From Flavobacteriia bacterium (GTDB taxonomy: Bacteria > Bacteroidota > Bacteroidia > Flavobacteriales_D > Crocinitomicaceae), in NCBI GenBank assembly GCA_016178305.1, contig JACOTM010000028.1, positions 1 through 52,588 on the forward strand: a stretch of 52,588 nucleotides of DNA, in the 5' to 3' direction. Below the pieces are notes generated by a model. That model worked only from the letters and a program-made list of their open reading frames with translations. It searched no databases and was not told where the DNA came from. The stretch's first letter is position 1, and every line of letters starts with the position of its first letter. The translations under genes were made by a program, and so were the position numbers. Below, piece by piece: positions 42,228 through 52,463 of this stretch.

Positions 42228-42785
42228 TCAACTTATTAAATGCCAAAGTTTTGTAGTTTCTAATATAAACATTAATATCCATAAATTTAGAATCGGATAC
42301 TTCTCTAAATGAAATAATGCATAAATAAATACAATTAAGTATGCAATTTCCTCCAATATTAAATTATGATTTCCCAAAGCGATAAATAAAATAGCAATAG
42401 GAAATATAGAGGCAAACTGGATATATTTATGTTCTGATTTATAAAAAGAAAAAACAAAACAAGTTCCTATTAATAGATATTTTATAAGTTTAAATAAATC
42501 TATTGTAACGCCATTATTCAAGTTGATTAGTGCTTCTCCATTCATGAAAAAGGACCAAAAAAATTCACTTGATAGTATTCCAAACGATGCCATAACAAAA
42601 AAAGCTAATGATAAAAGTCGCTCTTTTTTATATTGGTAGAAAGAAATGGTACAAGTAGCAATAAAAAAAATAACCTCATATAAAGGGAAAGGGAAAATAA
42701 TAGTCTTAGTTTGCAAAAAAATACTTATAGCATAAATAAATACGGTTAATATTGCAAGTGTAACGGTTTTTCCTTCTCTAGTCAT
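42228..42785 (-). CDS. Integral membrane protein of unknown function
   Basis: 185 residues with about six hydrophobic spans covering most of the length, short loops and few charged residues. No transporter or enzyme motif is visible. It starts 2 bp after the stop of methionine aminopeptidase, so the two are probably cotranscribed. Its end points toward the tRNA operon promoter. Function unknown. Confidence 0.75.
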   Translation of the reverse strand: MTREGKTVTLAILTVFIYAISIFLQTKTIIFPFPLYEVIFFIATCTISFYQYKKERLLSLAFFVMASFGILSSEFFWSFFMNGEALINLNNGVTIDLFKLIKYLLIGTCFVFSFYKSEHKYIQFASIFPIAILFIALGNHNLILEEIAYLIVFIYALFHLEKYPILNLWILMFILETTKLWHLIS

Positions 42786-42787
42786 GT

Positions 42788-43564
42788 TTATTTCTTAGCT
42801 AAAGCTTCTTCAATATATTTAAATGTTGACAAAACTTCTGGTTTACCATTTACAACAGCTACATCATGTTCAAAATGTGCACTTGGTAATCCATCTGCTG
42901 TAACAATTGTCCATTTATCAGCCAGTTGAACAACTTGCTCTGTCCCCATGTTAATCATAGGTTCAATGGCGATAGTTAAACCATTTTGGATTTTTTTACC
43001 ACTTCCTCTACGTCCGTAATTAGGTACTTGTGGTTCTTCATGCATCGTTTTCCCTAAGCCGTGCCCAACTAAATCACGAACAACGCCATATCCATGTTTT
43101 TCAGCATGCTGTTGAATAGCAAAACCGATATCTCCTATGCGGTTAGATGTATTTGTTTGTTGAATTCCAATTTCCAAACATTCTTTTGTCACATCTAATA
43201 ATTTTTTTACTTCTGGAGAAACTTCCCCTACTTCAAAAGTGTAAGCATGATCCCCATAATATCCTTCAAATAAAGATCCGCAATCAACAGAAATTATATC
43301 TCCTTCTTTTAATTGTCTCTTTGTAGGGATGCCGTGAACTACTTGTTCATTTATTGATACACATAACGTATTCGGAAAATCATATAATCCTAAAAAACCA
43401 GGTACTGCATTTTGAGAACGAATATATTCTTCTGCAATTTTATCTAAAAATAAAGGAGTAACTCCTGGTTTTATTTCAGCTGCTAAAATTCCTAAAGTTC
43501 TACTCACGATTTGAGCTGCTTCACGCATTATTTCAATTTCTTCAGGTGTTTTGTATATAATCAT
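42788..43564 (-). CDS. map: Type I methionine aminopeptidase
   Basis: 258 residues starting at 43564 (MIIYKTPEEIEIM). The metal ligands are visible: Asp in SVDCGS, Asp in YYGDHAYTF, His in DLVGHGLG, Glu in IEPMI and Glu in AHFEHDV. The active-site His is in VVHGIP. It removes the initiator Met from new proteins. The 7 extra upstream codons of the open frame are not needed, and a TACTTTTA box lies nearby. Intact, essential housekeeping gene. Confidence 0.93.
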   Translation of the reverse strand: MIIYKTPEEIEIMREAAQIVSRTLGILAAEIKPGVTPLFLDKIAEEYIRSQNAVPGFLGLYDFPNTLCVSINEQVVHGIPTKRQLKEGDIISVDCGSLFEGYYGDHAYTFEVGEVSPEVKKLLDVTKECLEIGIQQTNTSNRIGDIGFAIQQHAEKHGYGVVRDLVGHGLGKTMHEEPQVPNYGRRGSGKKIQNGLTIAIEPMINMGTEQVVQLADKWTIVTADGLPSAHFEHDVAVVNGKPEVLSTFKYIEEALAKK

Positions 43565-43716
43565 TTGACGATTAAATAAATTCATGTGTACAATTTTTAC
43601 GTAAAAGTAGAAAGATTCTGTTGTAAATTTAAATTTGATGTTGAATAATTTTTAAACGTGACAAACATCTCTCCACATTCCAAAACAATAGATAATCCTT
43701 TTTAGATAAAATTGCA

Positions 43717-44505
43717 TCAACTTTTCACATACTTTTTCAACCATTCTTTCGCTTCTAAAATATCTTGAAAGAAATTTATTGGAAAAGTTTTTTCATTTAA
43801 CTCCATAAATATTTTAGGAATCACTTCTCCGATAGTCGTATCAGATATTACGGCCATTGCATGAAACAAATTGGGAGCTTCTACTTCAATATATTTTCGT
43901 GTTTCTTCATCTGGAGGGAAAGAATTGGAGGCATCGGAAAGTAAACAAACTTTTTGTCCTTTTGTGATTTCTTGTATAAAATTGAAATTACGTTTTTGCA
44001 TCTCTAATGTTCGTACCACTTTTTTTGATTTGGCAAATAATATTCCTAAATCAAGAAACCAAAAAGTAGCCATTTCTCCTTCGAAAATTTCTTTCTTTTC
44101 AGTCGAGGAGTTTTTGTTTTTACATGTTAATAACCATTCTCTAGCCTCTTTCTCATCATGGAAAAATTCTAAAGGAAAATCATTATCGTATAGTTCTTTA
44201 TAGACTTTGGGGATTATTTCTCCTGTGATTGATTTTGATGATACAGCGACAGCGTAAAATAGTTTCGATAGCTCATCGACTAAAAATGCTCTTGTTTCAG
44301 CGTCTAATAATTCAGAATCTGTTAAATCTACAAAGGCATAAACTTTTTTACCTTTAGTTAATTCCTTCATAAATTTAAACGTTCTTATTTCTAAATCTAA
44401 AGAGCGAGGAACTTTTTTTGTTAATAAATTAAAAATTCCATCATCATCAAACCAATAATAATGTAGTTCTCCTTCAATAACTTCTTTGTCTTTTGGTATT
44501 TCCAT
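43717..44505 (-). CDS. Protein with two tandem STAS/SpoIIAA-like repeats
   Basis: 262 residues made of two similar halves (about 1-125 and 135-262). The first has GELHYYWFDDDGIFNLLTKK, KKVYAFVDLTD and EIIPKVYKEL. The second has GEMATFWFLDLGILFAKSKK, QKVCLLSDAS and EVIPKIFMEL. Both end in FF(H/Q)D..EAKEWL. The fold looks like the STAS/SpoIIAA-type proteins common in Flavobacteriales. The role is unknown. A third copy is the next gene upstream. Confidence 0.65.
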   Translation of the reverse strand: MEIPKDKEVIEGELHYYWFDDDGIFNLLTKKVPRSLDLEIRTFKFMKELTKGKKVYAFVDLTDSELLDAETRAFLVDELSKLFYAVAVSSKSITGEIIPKVYKELYDNDFPLEFFHDEKEAREWLLTCKNKNSSTEKKEIFEGEMATFWFLDLGILFAKSKKVVRTLEMQKRNFNFIQEITKGQKVCLLSDASNSFPPDEETRKYIEVEAPNLFHAMAVISDTTIGEVIPKIFMELNEKTFPINFFQDILEAKEWLKKYVKS

Positions 44506-44530
44506 TTTTCAAAATATCATAAGTTATTAT

Positions 44531-44932
44531 CTAAATAGTAGCTTCAAAAAATGTTTTCAACCATTTAATTGCTTCGTTTTTATCTGTGAATATCCGAGTA
44601 GGTCTCGCTGGTTTATTGATTCTCAAATAAAAATTAGCGACAAGTTTTTGAGGAAAAGAACAAATGACATACGCATCCGCTAATGAATAAGGCAAAGCTT
44701 CTTTTTTTGCTAAATATTCTCTTGATTCTTTGGATGGAACACTAAACTCTTTGGCAAGAAATAATACGGGATATTTATTAATTCCAACAATATTCATTAC
44801 CTCATTTGTACCTTGAATAACTTCTTCAATAGTTACCTCTGTTATTGGCTCAATATCAACTTGTATTATACCATCTTCTCGTAGGAAAACAGAATAGCTC
44901 TTCAACTTAACATCAAGAATTACCTCGGTCAT
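44531..44932 (-). CDS. Single-domain STAS/SpoIIAA-like protein, paralogue of its neighbour
   Basis: 133 residues with the same pattern as each half of the neighbouring protein: an N-terminal beta hairpin (SVFLREDGIIQVDIEP), YPVLFLAKE, VICSFPQKLVANFYLRI and a C-terminal NEAIKWLKTFF. It lies 25 bp upstream of the duplicated gene in the same direction, so the pair arose by tandem duplication. Function unknown. Confidence 0.65.
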   Translation of the reverse strand: MTEVILDVKLKSYSVFLREDGIIQVDIEPITEVTIEEVIQGTNEVMNIVGINKYPVLFLAKEFSVPSKESREYLAKKEALPYSLADAYVICSFPQKLVANFYLRINKPARPTRIFTDKNEAIKWLKTFFEATI

Positions 44933-45305
44933 TTACAGTAAATAGTTAATTGTGAATTGGATATAAAGTAAAAGTAAAATAAATTTCAAATAAAAACAAA
45001 TGATTGTAGATTAAAAATTTGATGATTAGTCAATATAAAATAAAAACATACTGCTTTCTAAAAATTAGGTAGTCAAAAATTATAGAAAATTGTTAATGTT
45101 TAATATCATTTTTCACTTTGAATTTACCAGTATATTTTTAGAGGTGTAATACCGATATAGTTTTGGTTAAATTGGAATTATAATGCAGTATTATCAAAGG
45201 TCAATCAGTATTAACACCGATTTTATTCATCTATGATTAGAAATTGTTTAAAAAAAACGCTTTTCTTTGGAAAAGCGTTTTCAAATTATTTGGATAGCTA
45301 AAAAA
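44933..45305. other. Intergenic region without genes
   Basis: 373 bases with no credible ORF. Apart from the sucC terminator at 45254-45281 and, presumably, the promoter of the STAS-like gene near 44940-45000, I see only AT-rich sequence. Confidence 0.6.
45254..45281 (-). terminator. sucC terminator
   Basis: AAAACGCTTTT and AAAAGCGTTTT form an 11-bp perfect stem with loop CTTTGG, followed by T runs on the minus strand, 24 bases after the sucC stop. Confidence 0.85.
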
Positions 45306-46517
45306 TTATGCTAAAACTTCTTTTACTTTATCGGCTGCTTCTTGTAACATAACTGCTGAGTGAACATTTAATCCTGATTCGTCGATTAATTTTTTCGCTT
45401 CAATAGCATTTGTTCCTTGTAAACGAACAATGATTGGAACAGGAATATTCCCCATATTTTTGTATGCATCTACAACCCCTTGAGCAACACGGTCACATCT
45501 TACAATACCGCCAAAAATATTAATCAAGATAGCTTTTACATTTGGATCTTTTAAGATAATATGAAAAGCTTTTTCAACTCTTTCAGCATTTGCTGTACCT
45601 CCTACGTCCAAGAAATTAGCAGGGTTACCACCAGATAATTTAATGATGTCCATAGTAGCCATCGCTAAACCAGCTCCGTTTACCATACAAGCAACATTTC
45701 CGTCTAACTTCACGAAATTCAAACCTGCAGCATCAGCTTCAACTTCTGTTGGATCTTCTTCTGAAAAATCACGCATTGCTAAATAATCTGGATGACGGAA
45801 TAAAGAATTTCCATCTAAAGTCACTTTTGCATCTACAGCTATAATTTGATCATCCGAAGTTTTAAAAACAGGGTTAATTTCAAACATTGAGGCATCACAA
45901 CCTACAAAAGCATTGTATAAATTCACAACGAATTGTGTCATTTCTTTAAATGCTTTCCCTGACAATCCTAAATCAAAAGCAATTTTACGAGCTTGAAATC
46001 CTTGAATTCCAACTCTTGGGTCAATCGCTTCTTTAAATATTAAATGGGGAGTGTGTTCTGCAACATGTTCGATATCCATTCCACCTTCAGTTGAATAAAC
46101 AATTACATTTTTCCCTAATTCTCTATCTAATAAAACGGACATGTAAAACTCAGAAACTTCTGATTCGCCTGGATAATAAACATCTTGTGCAATCAATACT
46201 TTGTTGACTTTTTTACCAACGCCATTTGTTTGTGCTGTTTCTAAATGACCTCCTAAAATTCCTTTAACAGTGTCATCAAGTTTATCAATTCCTTTTGCTA
46301 ATACAACACCATGAGAACCTGTCTCAGCAACAACACCTTTTCCACGTCCACCTGCATGGATTTGTGCTTTAACTACATACCAGCTAGTACCAGTTTGTTC
46401 TGTTAATTTTTTAGCTGCTTCTTGAGCATCTTCCACTTTGTCAATTACAATACCTTCTTGTACTTTAACGCCAAAGCTTTTCAATATAGATTTTCCTTGA
46501 TATTCGTGTAAATTCAT
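45306..46517 (-). CDS. sucC: Succinyl-CoA ligase (ADP-forming), beta subunit
   Basis: 403 residues. The N-terminal ATP-grasp domain begins MNLHEYQGKSILKSFGV, with VVKAQIHAGGRGKG and the metal site FEINP. The C-terminal CoA-ligase domain has LDVGGTA, NIFGGIVRCD and VRLQGTN. It makes ATP or GTP from succinyl-CoA in the TCA cycle with SucD, which is not next to it here. It lies alone, with its own promoter and terminator. Confidence 0.95.
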   Translation of the reverse strand: MNLHEYQGKSILKSFGVKVQEGIVIDKVEDAQEAAKKLTEQTGTSWYVVKAQIHAGGRGKGVVAETGSHGVVLAKGIDKLDDTVKGILGGHLETAQTNGVGKKVNKVLIAQDVYYPGESEVSEFYMSVLLDRELGKNVIVYSTEGGMDIEHVAEHTPHLIFKEAIDPRVGIQGFQARKIAFDLGLSGKAFKEMTQFVVNLYNAFVGCDASMFEINPVFKTSDDQIIAVDAKVTLDGNSLFRHPDYLAMRDFSEEDPTEVEADAAGLNFVKLDGNVACMVNGAGLAMATMDIIKLSGGNPANFLDVGGTANAERVEKAFHIILKDPNVKAILINIFGGIVRCDRVAQGVVDAYKNMGNIPVPIIVRLQGTNAIEAKKLIDESGLNVHSAVMLQEAADKVKEVLA

Positions 46518-46536
46518 CTTCTGAAATTTTGTGTCG

Positions 46537-46566
46537 TAAAAGTAAAGGTTTTTCTTTAAAATTCAA
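46537..46566 (-). promoter_or_regulatory. sucC promoter
   Basis: On the minus strand TTG (46564-46566), 19 bp and TACTTTTA (46537-46544) match the Bacteroidota promoter except for the last base, with a start about 13 bases before the ATG. A second box, TACCTTTG (46604-46611), lies further upstream. Confidence 0.6.
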
Positions 46567-46756
46567 GAAAATATTATTCTTTTTTTTATCCACGTTAGCT
46601 TAACAAAGGTAGAACGGTTTTCAGGATGCCTTATTACTCCTTTAATAGTGGAAAACTCTCTGAAATTGTTTAAAACTAAAGCCTATTCTTATGAAATACA
46701 TCTTTCAAAACTCAGCTTAAAATATTAATTTTATGATCCCAAAATAACAAACACAG

Positions 46757-49700
46757 ATGTACATTATATTCGATACCGAAACGACAGGTTTACCTCGTAA
46801 CTGGAATGCTCCGATAACGGATACAGACAATTGGCCTAGAGCTGTTCAGATAGCCTGGCAGTTGCATGATGATATGGGACGTTTGTTGGAACAAAAAGAT
46901 TATCTTATCAAACCTGAAGGATACGATATTCCTTATGATGCTGAACGAATTCATGGTATTTCAACAGAATTAGCCGATACGCTTGGTGTGGATTTGGAGA
47001 TGGTTTTGAAAGAATTTAACATTGCACTTTCGAAAGCGAAATTTGTTGTGGGACAAAATATTGGTTTTGATGTTAATATTTTAGGTTGTGAATTACATCG
47101 TAAAGGAATCAATTCTCCAATGGCTTCAATGCCTGTACTAGACACTTGTACAGAAATTACTGCTGAAATGTGTAAAATCCCGGGAGGTCGAGGAGGTCGA
47201 TGGAAATTACCAACCTTAACGGAATTACATCACCATTTATTTGGTACTCCTTTTGGAGAAGCTCACAATGCTACAGCTGATGTTGAAGCAACTACGCGTT
47301 GTTTCTTTGAGTTAATTCGAATCGATAATTATACTTTAGAACAGCTTCAACAAGGGGATCGCTATTTAGAAGATTTTAAGTCGTTCAATCCGATGCCAAT
47401 CGTTTCAATTGGATTGAATCACTTGAATTTAAAACTTGAAAGCGAAAAATTAAAAAAACAAAGTGCGCCTTCTGGCATTGAAATCACCATTGATGAGGAT
47501 GAAGTAAAACAGCGTTTAGCAGATATTCCTTTTGCCCATTTACATAATCATACTCAATTTTCAATCCTTCAATCAACCATAAATATCAATGCTTTAGTTG
47601 CGAAAACCGGAGCCTTAAACATGCCTGCCGTTGCTTTGACCGATTCAGGAAATATGATGGCTGCATTCCATTTTGAAAAAGCTATTGCTGGTTACAACAA
47701 AGGAATAAAAGCAGAGAAAGCAAAAGCGGAGGAAGAAGGAATGTCTTTTGATAAAAAAGAAATTATTCCAATTATTGGCTGTGAGTTTTATGTTTGTAAA
47801 GATTTAACGGATAAAAAAAATAAAGACAATGGTTATCAAGTTGTTATTTTAGCTAAAAATAAAAAAGGATATCAAAATTTAATAAAACTAGCTTCCATTG
47901 CTTACACCGAAGGTTTTTACTATGTTCCTCGAATTGATAAAAGAGCAATAGAAAAATACCACGAAGAATTGATTGTTTTAACAGGGAATTTATATGGAGA
48001 AGTTCCGAATATGATTCTAAATCTTGGTGAAAATCAAGCTGAAGAAGCATTGTTATGGTGGAAAAATATTTTTAAAGACGATTTATATGTCGAAATAATG
48101 CGACATGGTCAAGAAGATGAAAACCGTGTAAATGAAGCTTTAATTCGACTTGCTAAAAAAAATGACATCAAACTTGTTGCTACAAACAATACGTTTTATT
48201 TAGATAAAAGTGATTCCGATTCACATGATGTTTTATTATGTGTAAAAGATAATGAATTAGTTTCAACACCGAAAGGTCGTGGAAGAGGATTTCGCTTTGG
48301 ATTAGAGAACGAAGAATATTATTACAAATCTGCGGATGAGATGAAAGAATTGTTTTTGGATGTTCCAGAAGCTATTGAGTCCATTCAAGAAATTATTGGA
48401 AAATGCGAACATTACGGTTTGGCACGGGATGTTCTTTTACCAGCTTTCGATATTCCAGAAGAATTTACCGATCCAGAAGATTTAATTGATGGTGGTAAAA
48501 GAGGCGAAAATAATTACTTACGTCACTTAACTTATGAAGGAGCAAAGAAACGCTACCCTGAAATAACGGAAGAAATTAGAGATCGAATTGATTTTGAATT
48601 AGCAACTGTAGCTAAAACAGGTTATCCAGGTTATTTTTTAATTGTACAAGATTTTTGTAATGCAGCAAGAGAAATGGGGGTTTCTGTCGGTCCAGGCCGT
48701 GGATCTGCAGCAGGTTCAGCAGTGGCATATTGTACAGGAATCACAAATGTTGATCCAATTAAATACGATTTACTTTTTGAGCGTTTCTTAAATCCTGATC
48801 GTGTATCAATGCCTGATATTGATATAGACTTTGATGATGAGGGACGTGGTAAAGTAATTGAATGGGTTATACAGAAATATGGGGCAAATCAAGTTGCTCA
48901 AATTATTACGTATGGTACGATGGCGGCAAAATCATCTATACGAGATGCTGCCCGTGTAATGGATTTACCGCTTTCTGATGCAGACCGAGTAGCGAAATTA
49001 GTACCTGATATTTCATTGTCGAAATTGTTTAAATTTTCCGATTCTGAATTAGTTGACAAACTTAAAAATCAGGAAGATATTCAAAAAGCAAAAGAATTAA
49101 AAGAAATTTCAACGGGGGATGATTTATCGAGTAAAGTATTAAATCAAGCTCGAAAAATAGAAGGGTCAGTTCGGAATACTGGAATTCACGCTTGTGGTGT
49201 TATTATTACTCCAGGAGATATTACAGATTATGTTCCCGTTGCTTTGGCTAAAGATTCTGATATGTATTGCACGCAATATGATAATTCAGTTGCAGAATCA
49301 GCAGGATTACTAAAAATGGATTTTTTAGGTTTAAAAACTTTAACCTTAATCAAATACGCTGTCAACAATGTGAGAGAAAGGCATGGAATTGAATTGGTTC
49401 CAGACAACTTTCCTGTTGATGATGAAAAAACATACGAATTATTTCAAAGAGGGGAAACAGTTGGGATTTTTCAATATGAATCCTCTGGAATGCAAAAATA
49501 CATGCGTGAATTAAAACCGACTGTTTTTGCAGATTTAATTGCTATGAATGCGTTGTATCGTCCCGGACCTTTGGAGTATATTCCTTCTTTTATTAAGAGA
49601 AAACATGGGACAGAAGATATTATATATGACGTTGATGATTGTGAAGAATACTTAAAAGAAACTTACGGAATTACTGTTTATCAGGAGCAAGTAATGTTGC

Positions 49701-51118
49701 TTTCTCAAAAATTAGCGGGATTTACAAAAGGTGAAGCGGATACTTTGCGAAAAGCAATGGGTAAAAAAGACCGTCCAACTTTGGATAAAATGAAACCAGC
49801 ATTCATTGATAGAGGCTCAGAAAAAGGTCATGATCCTGTTAAACTTGAAAAAATTTGGAAAGATTGGGAATCCTTTGCATCATACGCATTCAACAAATCA
49901 CATTCTACTTGTTATGCTTGGATTGCTTATCAAACAGCTTATCTAAAAGCGAATTATCCAGCTGAATACATGGCTTCGGTTTTGAGTAACAACATGAACG
50001 ACATCAAGCAAGTTTCATTTTTTATGGAAGAATGTAAGCGAATGGGCGTTCCTGTTTTAGGCCCAGATGTTAACGAATCAAATTACCAATTTACAGTAAA
50101 TAAAGAAGGAGCTGTTCGTTTTGGATTGGGGGCAATTAAAGGCTTAGGAAGTGCTCCTGTTGAAGCAATTATTTTAGAAAGAATTGAAAATGGTCCATAT
50201 CAAAACATTTTTGATTTTTCGAAACGCGTCAATCTTAGACTTTGTACTAAAAAAGCATTTGAAAGTTTAGCTTATGCTGGTGGCTTTGATTCATTTAAAA
50301 ATATCCATCGGGCTCAATTTTTTAAAGAAGATTCGAACGGTAGGCTATTTATGGAAAATGTCATGCGTTTTGGGGCCAGTTTCCAAGAAAGTGAAAATTC
50401 ATCCCAAGTCTCCATGTTTGGAGAAGCAACAGGAACAAAAATGCCCGAGCCTGAAATACCAAAAGCGGAAGAATGGGGGAGTATTTATAAAATAAAAAAA
50501 AAAAAAGAAGTTGTAGGTATTTTTATTTCAGGTCATCCATTAGATGATTTCCAAATAGAAATTGATTCTTTTTGCAATGGAAATGTCGGTATGTTAAACG
50601 ACATGGAAACGCATAAAAATAAAGATTTGATGATTGGTTGTACGATTACCGAAGCCGAACACCGAATTACAAAAAATGGAGATCCTTTTGGAACAATACA
50701 AATTGAAGATTATACAGATTCATTTAAATTGTTTTTATGGCGTGAGAATTTCTTAAAGTTCAAACATTTCATAACACCTGGTGCATTTATCGCAATTAAA
50801 GGGAGAATTGAACTTCCACCGCGAAGGTCTGAACTAGAATTTGTGATTCATTCGATTGAACTTTTAGCAAATTTAAGAGAATCGAAAGCTAATACGATTC
50901 ATGTAAGATTATCAACAAAGGCAATAGACCAGATTTTGATTACTGATTTAAGTAAACTATTTCTACAACACGAAGGAAAATGTAACTTGTATTTCACGGT
51001 TTACGATCCTTTGGAAAATATGGAAGTAAAAATGCCTTCAAAATCTTTTAAGGTCGATCCAAATAACGACTTATTTAAAGAATTAAAGAAATTTGATCTA
51101 GAAGTTGAAATAAAATGA
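46757..51118 (+). CDS. dnaE: DNA polymerase III alpha subunit with fused N-terminal DnaQ exonuclease
   Basis: 1453 residues. Residues 1-185 are a 3'-5' exonuclease of DnaQ type with YIIFDTETTG (Asp6, Glu8) and HNATADVEATTRCF. A PHP domain follows (FAHLHNHTQFSILQ, about 255). The polymerase core has GPGRGSAAGS and the catalytic PDIDIDF (about 690). A tandem helix-hairpin-helix region and an OB fold follow at the C terminus. The proofreading fusion is known in Flavobacteriia. This is the replicative polymerase and it looks intact. The next gene overlaps it by ATGA. Confidence 0.95.
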   Translation: MYIIFDTETTGLPRNWNAPITDTDNWPRAVQIAWQLHDDMGRLLEQKDYLIKPEGYDIPYDAERIHGISTELADTLGVDLEMVLKEFNIALSKAKFVVGQNIGFDVNILGCELHRKGINSPMASMPVLDTCTEITAEMCKIPGGRGGRWKLPTLTELHHHLFGTPFGEAHNATADVEATTRCFFELIRIDNYTLEQLQQGDRYLEDFKSFNPMPIVSIGLNHLNLKLESEKLKKQSAPSGIEITIDEDEVKQRLADIPFAHLHNHTQFSILQSTININALVAKTGALNMPAVALTDSGNMMAAFHFEKAIAGYNKGIKAEKAKAEEEGMSFDKKEIIPIIGCEFYVCKDLTDKKNKDNGYQVVILAKNKKGYQNLIKLASIAYTEGFYYVPRIDKRAIEKYHEELIVLTGNLYGEVPNMILNLGENQAEEALLWWKNIFKDDLYVEIMRHGQEDENRVNEALIRLAKKNDIKLVATNNTFYLDKSDSDSHDVLLCVKDNELVSTPKGRGRGFRFGLENEEYYYKSADEMKELFLDVPEAIESIQEIIGKCEHYGLARDVLLPAFDIPEEFTDPEDLIDGGKRGENNYLRHLTYEGAKKRYPEITEEIRDRIDFELATVAKTGYPGYFLIVQDFCNAAREMGVSVGPGRGSAAGSAVAYCTGITNVDPIKYDLLFERFLNPDRVSMPDIDIDFDDEGRGKVIEWVIQKYGANQVAQIITYGTMAAKSSIRDAARVMDLPLSDADRVAKLVPDISLSKLFKFSDSELVDKLKNQEDIQKAKELKEISTGDDLSSKVLNQARKIEGSVRNTGIHACGVIITPGDITDYVPVALAKDSDMYCTQYDNSVAESAGLLKMDFLGLKTLTLIKYAVNNVRERHGIELVPDNFPVDDEKTYELFQRGETVGIFQYESSGMQKYMRELKPTVFADLIAMNALYRPGPLEYIPSFIKRKHGTEDIIYDVDDCEEYLKETYGITVYQEQVMLLSQKLAGFTKGEADTLRKAMGKKDRPTLDKMKPAFIDRGSEKGHDPVKLEKIWKDWESFASYAFNKSHSTCYAWIAYQTAYLKANYPAEYMASVLSNNMNDIKQVSFFMEECKRMGVPVLGPDVNESNYQFTVNKEGAVRFGLGAIKGLGSAPVEAIILERIENGPYQNIFDFSKRVNLRLCTKKAFESLAYAGGFDSFKNIHRAQFFKEDSNGRLFMENVMRFGASFQESENSSQVSMFGEATGTKMPEPEIPKAEEWGSIYKIKKKKEVVGIFISGHPLDDFQIEIDSFCNGNVGMLNDMETHKNKDLMIGCTITEAEHRITKNGDPFGTIQIEDYTDSFKLFLWRENFLKFKHFITPGAFIAIKGRIELPPRRSELEFVIHSIELLANLRESKANTIHVRLSTKAIDQILITDLSKLFLQHEGKCNLYFTVYDPLENMEVKMPSKSFKVDPNNDLFKELKKFDLEVEIK

Positions 51119-51603
51119 CACTTATTATCAGAGAAATTCAACAAAAAGACAACAAAGAAATAGCTTCAATAATCAGAAGTTCTTTAATAGAGTTTGGCGT
51201 TGATAAGCCGGGGACAGTATTTACTGATCCAACAACAGATCAACTTTTTGAATTGTTTCAACAAGAGAATAGTGTTTATTTTATTGCAGAACTCAATGGA
51301 AAAATGGTAGGAGGATGCGGACTTTATCCAACAAATGGTTTACCTGAAGGAAGTATTGAATTAGTGAAACTATATCTAACAAAAGCTGCTCGCGGTAAAA
51401 GAATTGGTTTTCAACTTATGATTCAATGTATTCAAAAAGCAAAAGAATTGAATTGTTCTTCAATATACTTAGAATCACTTCCAGAATTGAGTAATGCTAT
51501 TAAACTTTACGAAAGTCTTGGATTTAAAAAATTAAATGAACCACTTGGTAATTCTGGACATTATGCTTGCGATTTGTGGATGTTTCTAAATTTAATGCCA
51601 TGA
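51115..51603 (+). CDS. GNAT-family N-acetyltransferase
   Basis: 162 residues. The acetyl-CoA-binding motif A reads VKLYLTKAARGKRIGFQLM (R-G-K-R-I-G, about 92-100). The strand FIAELNGKMVGGCGLYP and the C-terminal AIKLYESLGFKKL complete the fold. The substrate is unknown. The start overlaps the dnaE stop (ATGA) and its own stop overlaps the next start, so it is read through with dnaE. Confidence 0.9.
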   Translation: MTLIIREIQQKDNKEIASIIRSSLIEFGVDKPGTVFTDPTTDQLFELFQQENSVYFIAELNGKMVGGCGLYPTNGLPEGSIELVKLYLTKAARGKRIGFQLMIQCIQKAKELNCSSIYLESLPELSNAIKLYESLGFKKLNEPLGNSGHYACDLWMFLNLMP

Positions 51604-52463
51604 GAATAATACTTTTAATCTGTTTTAACATAACCTTTTTAACATTTTCATTTTGCCAAAGAGCTTATTTGAAAACGCATAGCCAAACTTTAACAGATAA
51701 CTTCAAATTAAATTTAGATTCAATAAAAGTGATTGGTTTTGGTGCTTTTCATGGTTCAAGTGAAACGGAAAATGCAGAAATTTTACTTCTAAATAAAATT
51801 TTTCAAACAAACCATTCTATGAACTATTTTCCTGAAACAGACTTTTCTACAGCCTATTATTTTGAAAAGTATTTGAATTCTGGAGATGGCAAATTGTTAA
51901 AGGATTTAATTAATGAATATCGCATACGTGTTCCACAAGAAGGAAGTATCGAATTCTATGATAAATGGCAAAATTACATCTAATTAACAGCAAGCACAAA
52001 ATTCATGTTTTCGGAATAGATAAAATCGCCTCTTATAAGTTTTCAATACTTCATTTGATTGAATTATTTGAACCGATTAATGGAGGTTTTAAAGACACGT
52101 TAAAGCAGATTTATGCAGATAAAAATGCTAATTTTTCTGCTTATTATCCAAGTCAAACAAAAAGTTCTTTAGAGTCATTCATCACAAAATATGAACTTCA
52201 AAAAGAAAAACTTCAAAATAATAACACCCTTATTATTGACCATATAATTGCAAATATTAAAGAAACTTTTAATGTAAATAAACGAGAAAATCAGATTTAT
52301 AAAAATTATTTGGAATTAAATGCAATTTACAATTTCAAATCTGAAATTCAGTTTTTTAGATTTGGAGTCTTTCATATTTTAAAAAATAAAATAAATACCA
52401 ATTCTTCTTTCTTTTCATTATTAATAGAAAACAAAATATATTCTTCAGTGCATATTCCAGTGA
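51600..52463 (+). pseudogene. Erythromycin-esterase-like secreted protein, frameshifted and cut by an IS
   Basis: Starts at 51600 (MRIILLICFN, a signal peptide) and overlaps the GNAT stop. The first frame shows VIGFGAFHGSSETENAEI and YFPETDFSTAYYFEKYL, the Gly-His-Gly and Glu pattern of the erythromycin esterase/EreA-like fold. It stops at 51983. The reading continues in another frame from about 51975 (KIHVFGIDKIASYKFSIL) up to the IS end at 52464, where the last codons are IS sequence. So it carries both a frameshift and a truncation. Confidence 0.7.

Noticed and set aside
41849-42312. Two plus-strand ORFs of 100 and 146 aa
   Set aside because: They are translations of the antisense of tRNA-Pro and tRNA-Ser (the familiar GFEPATSW-type artefact), not genes.
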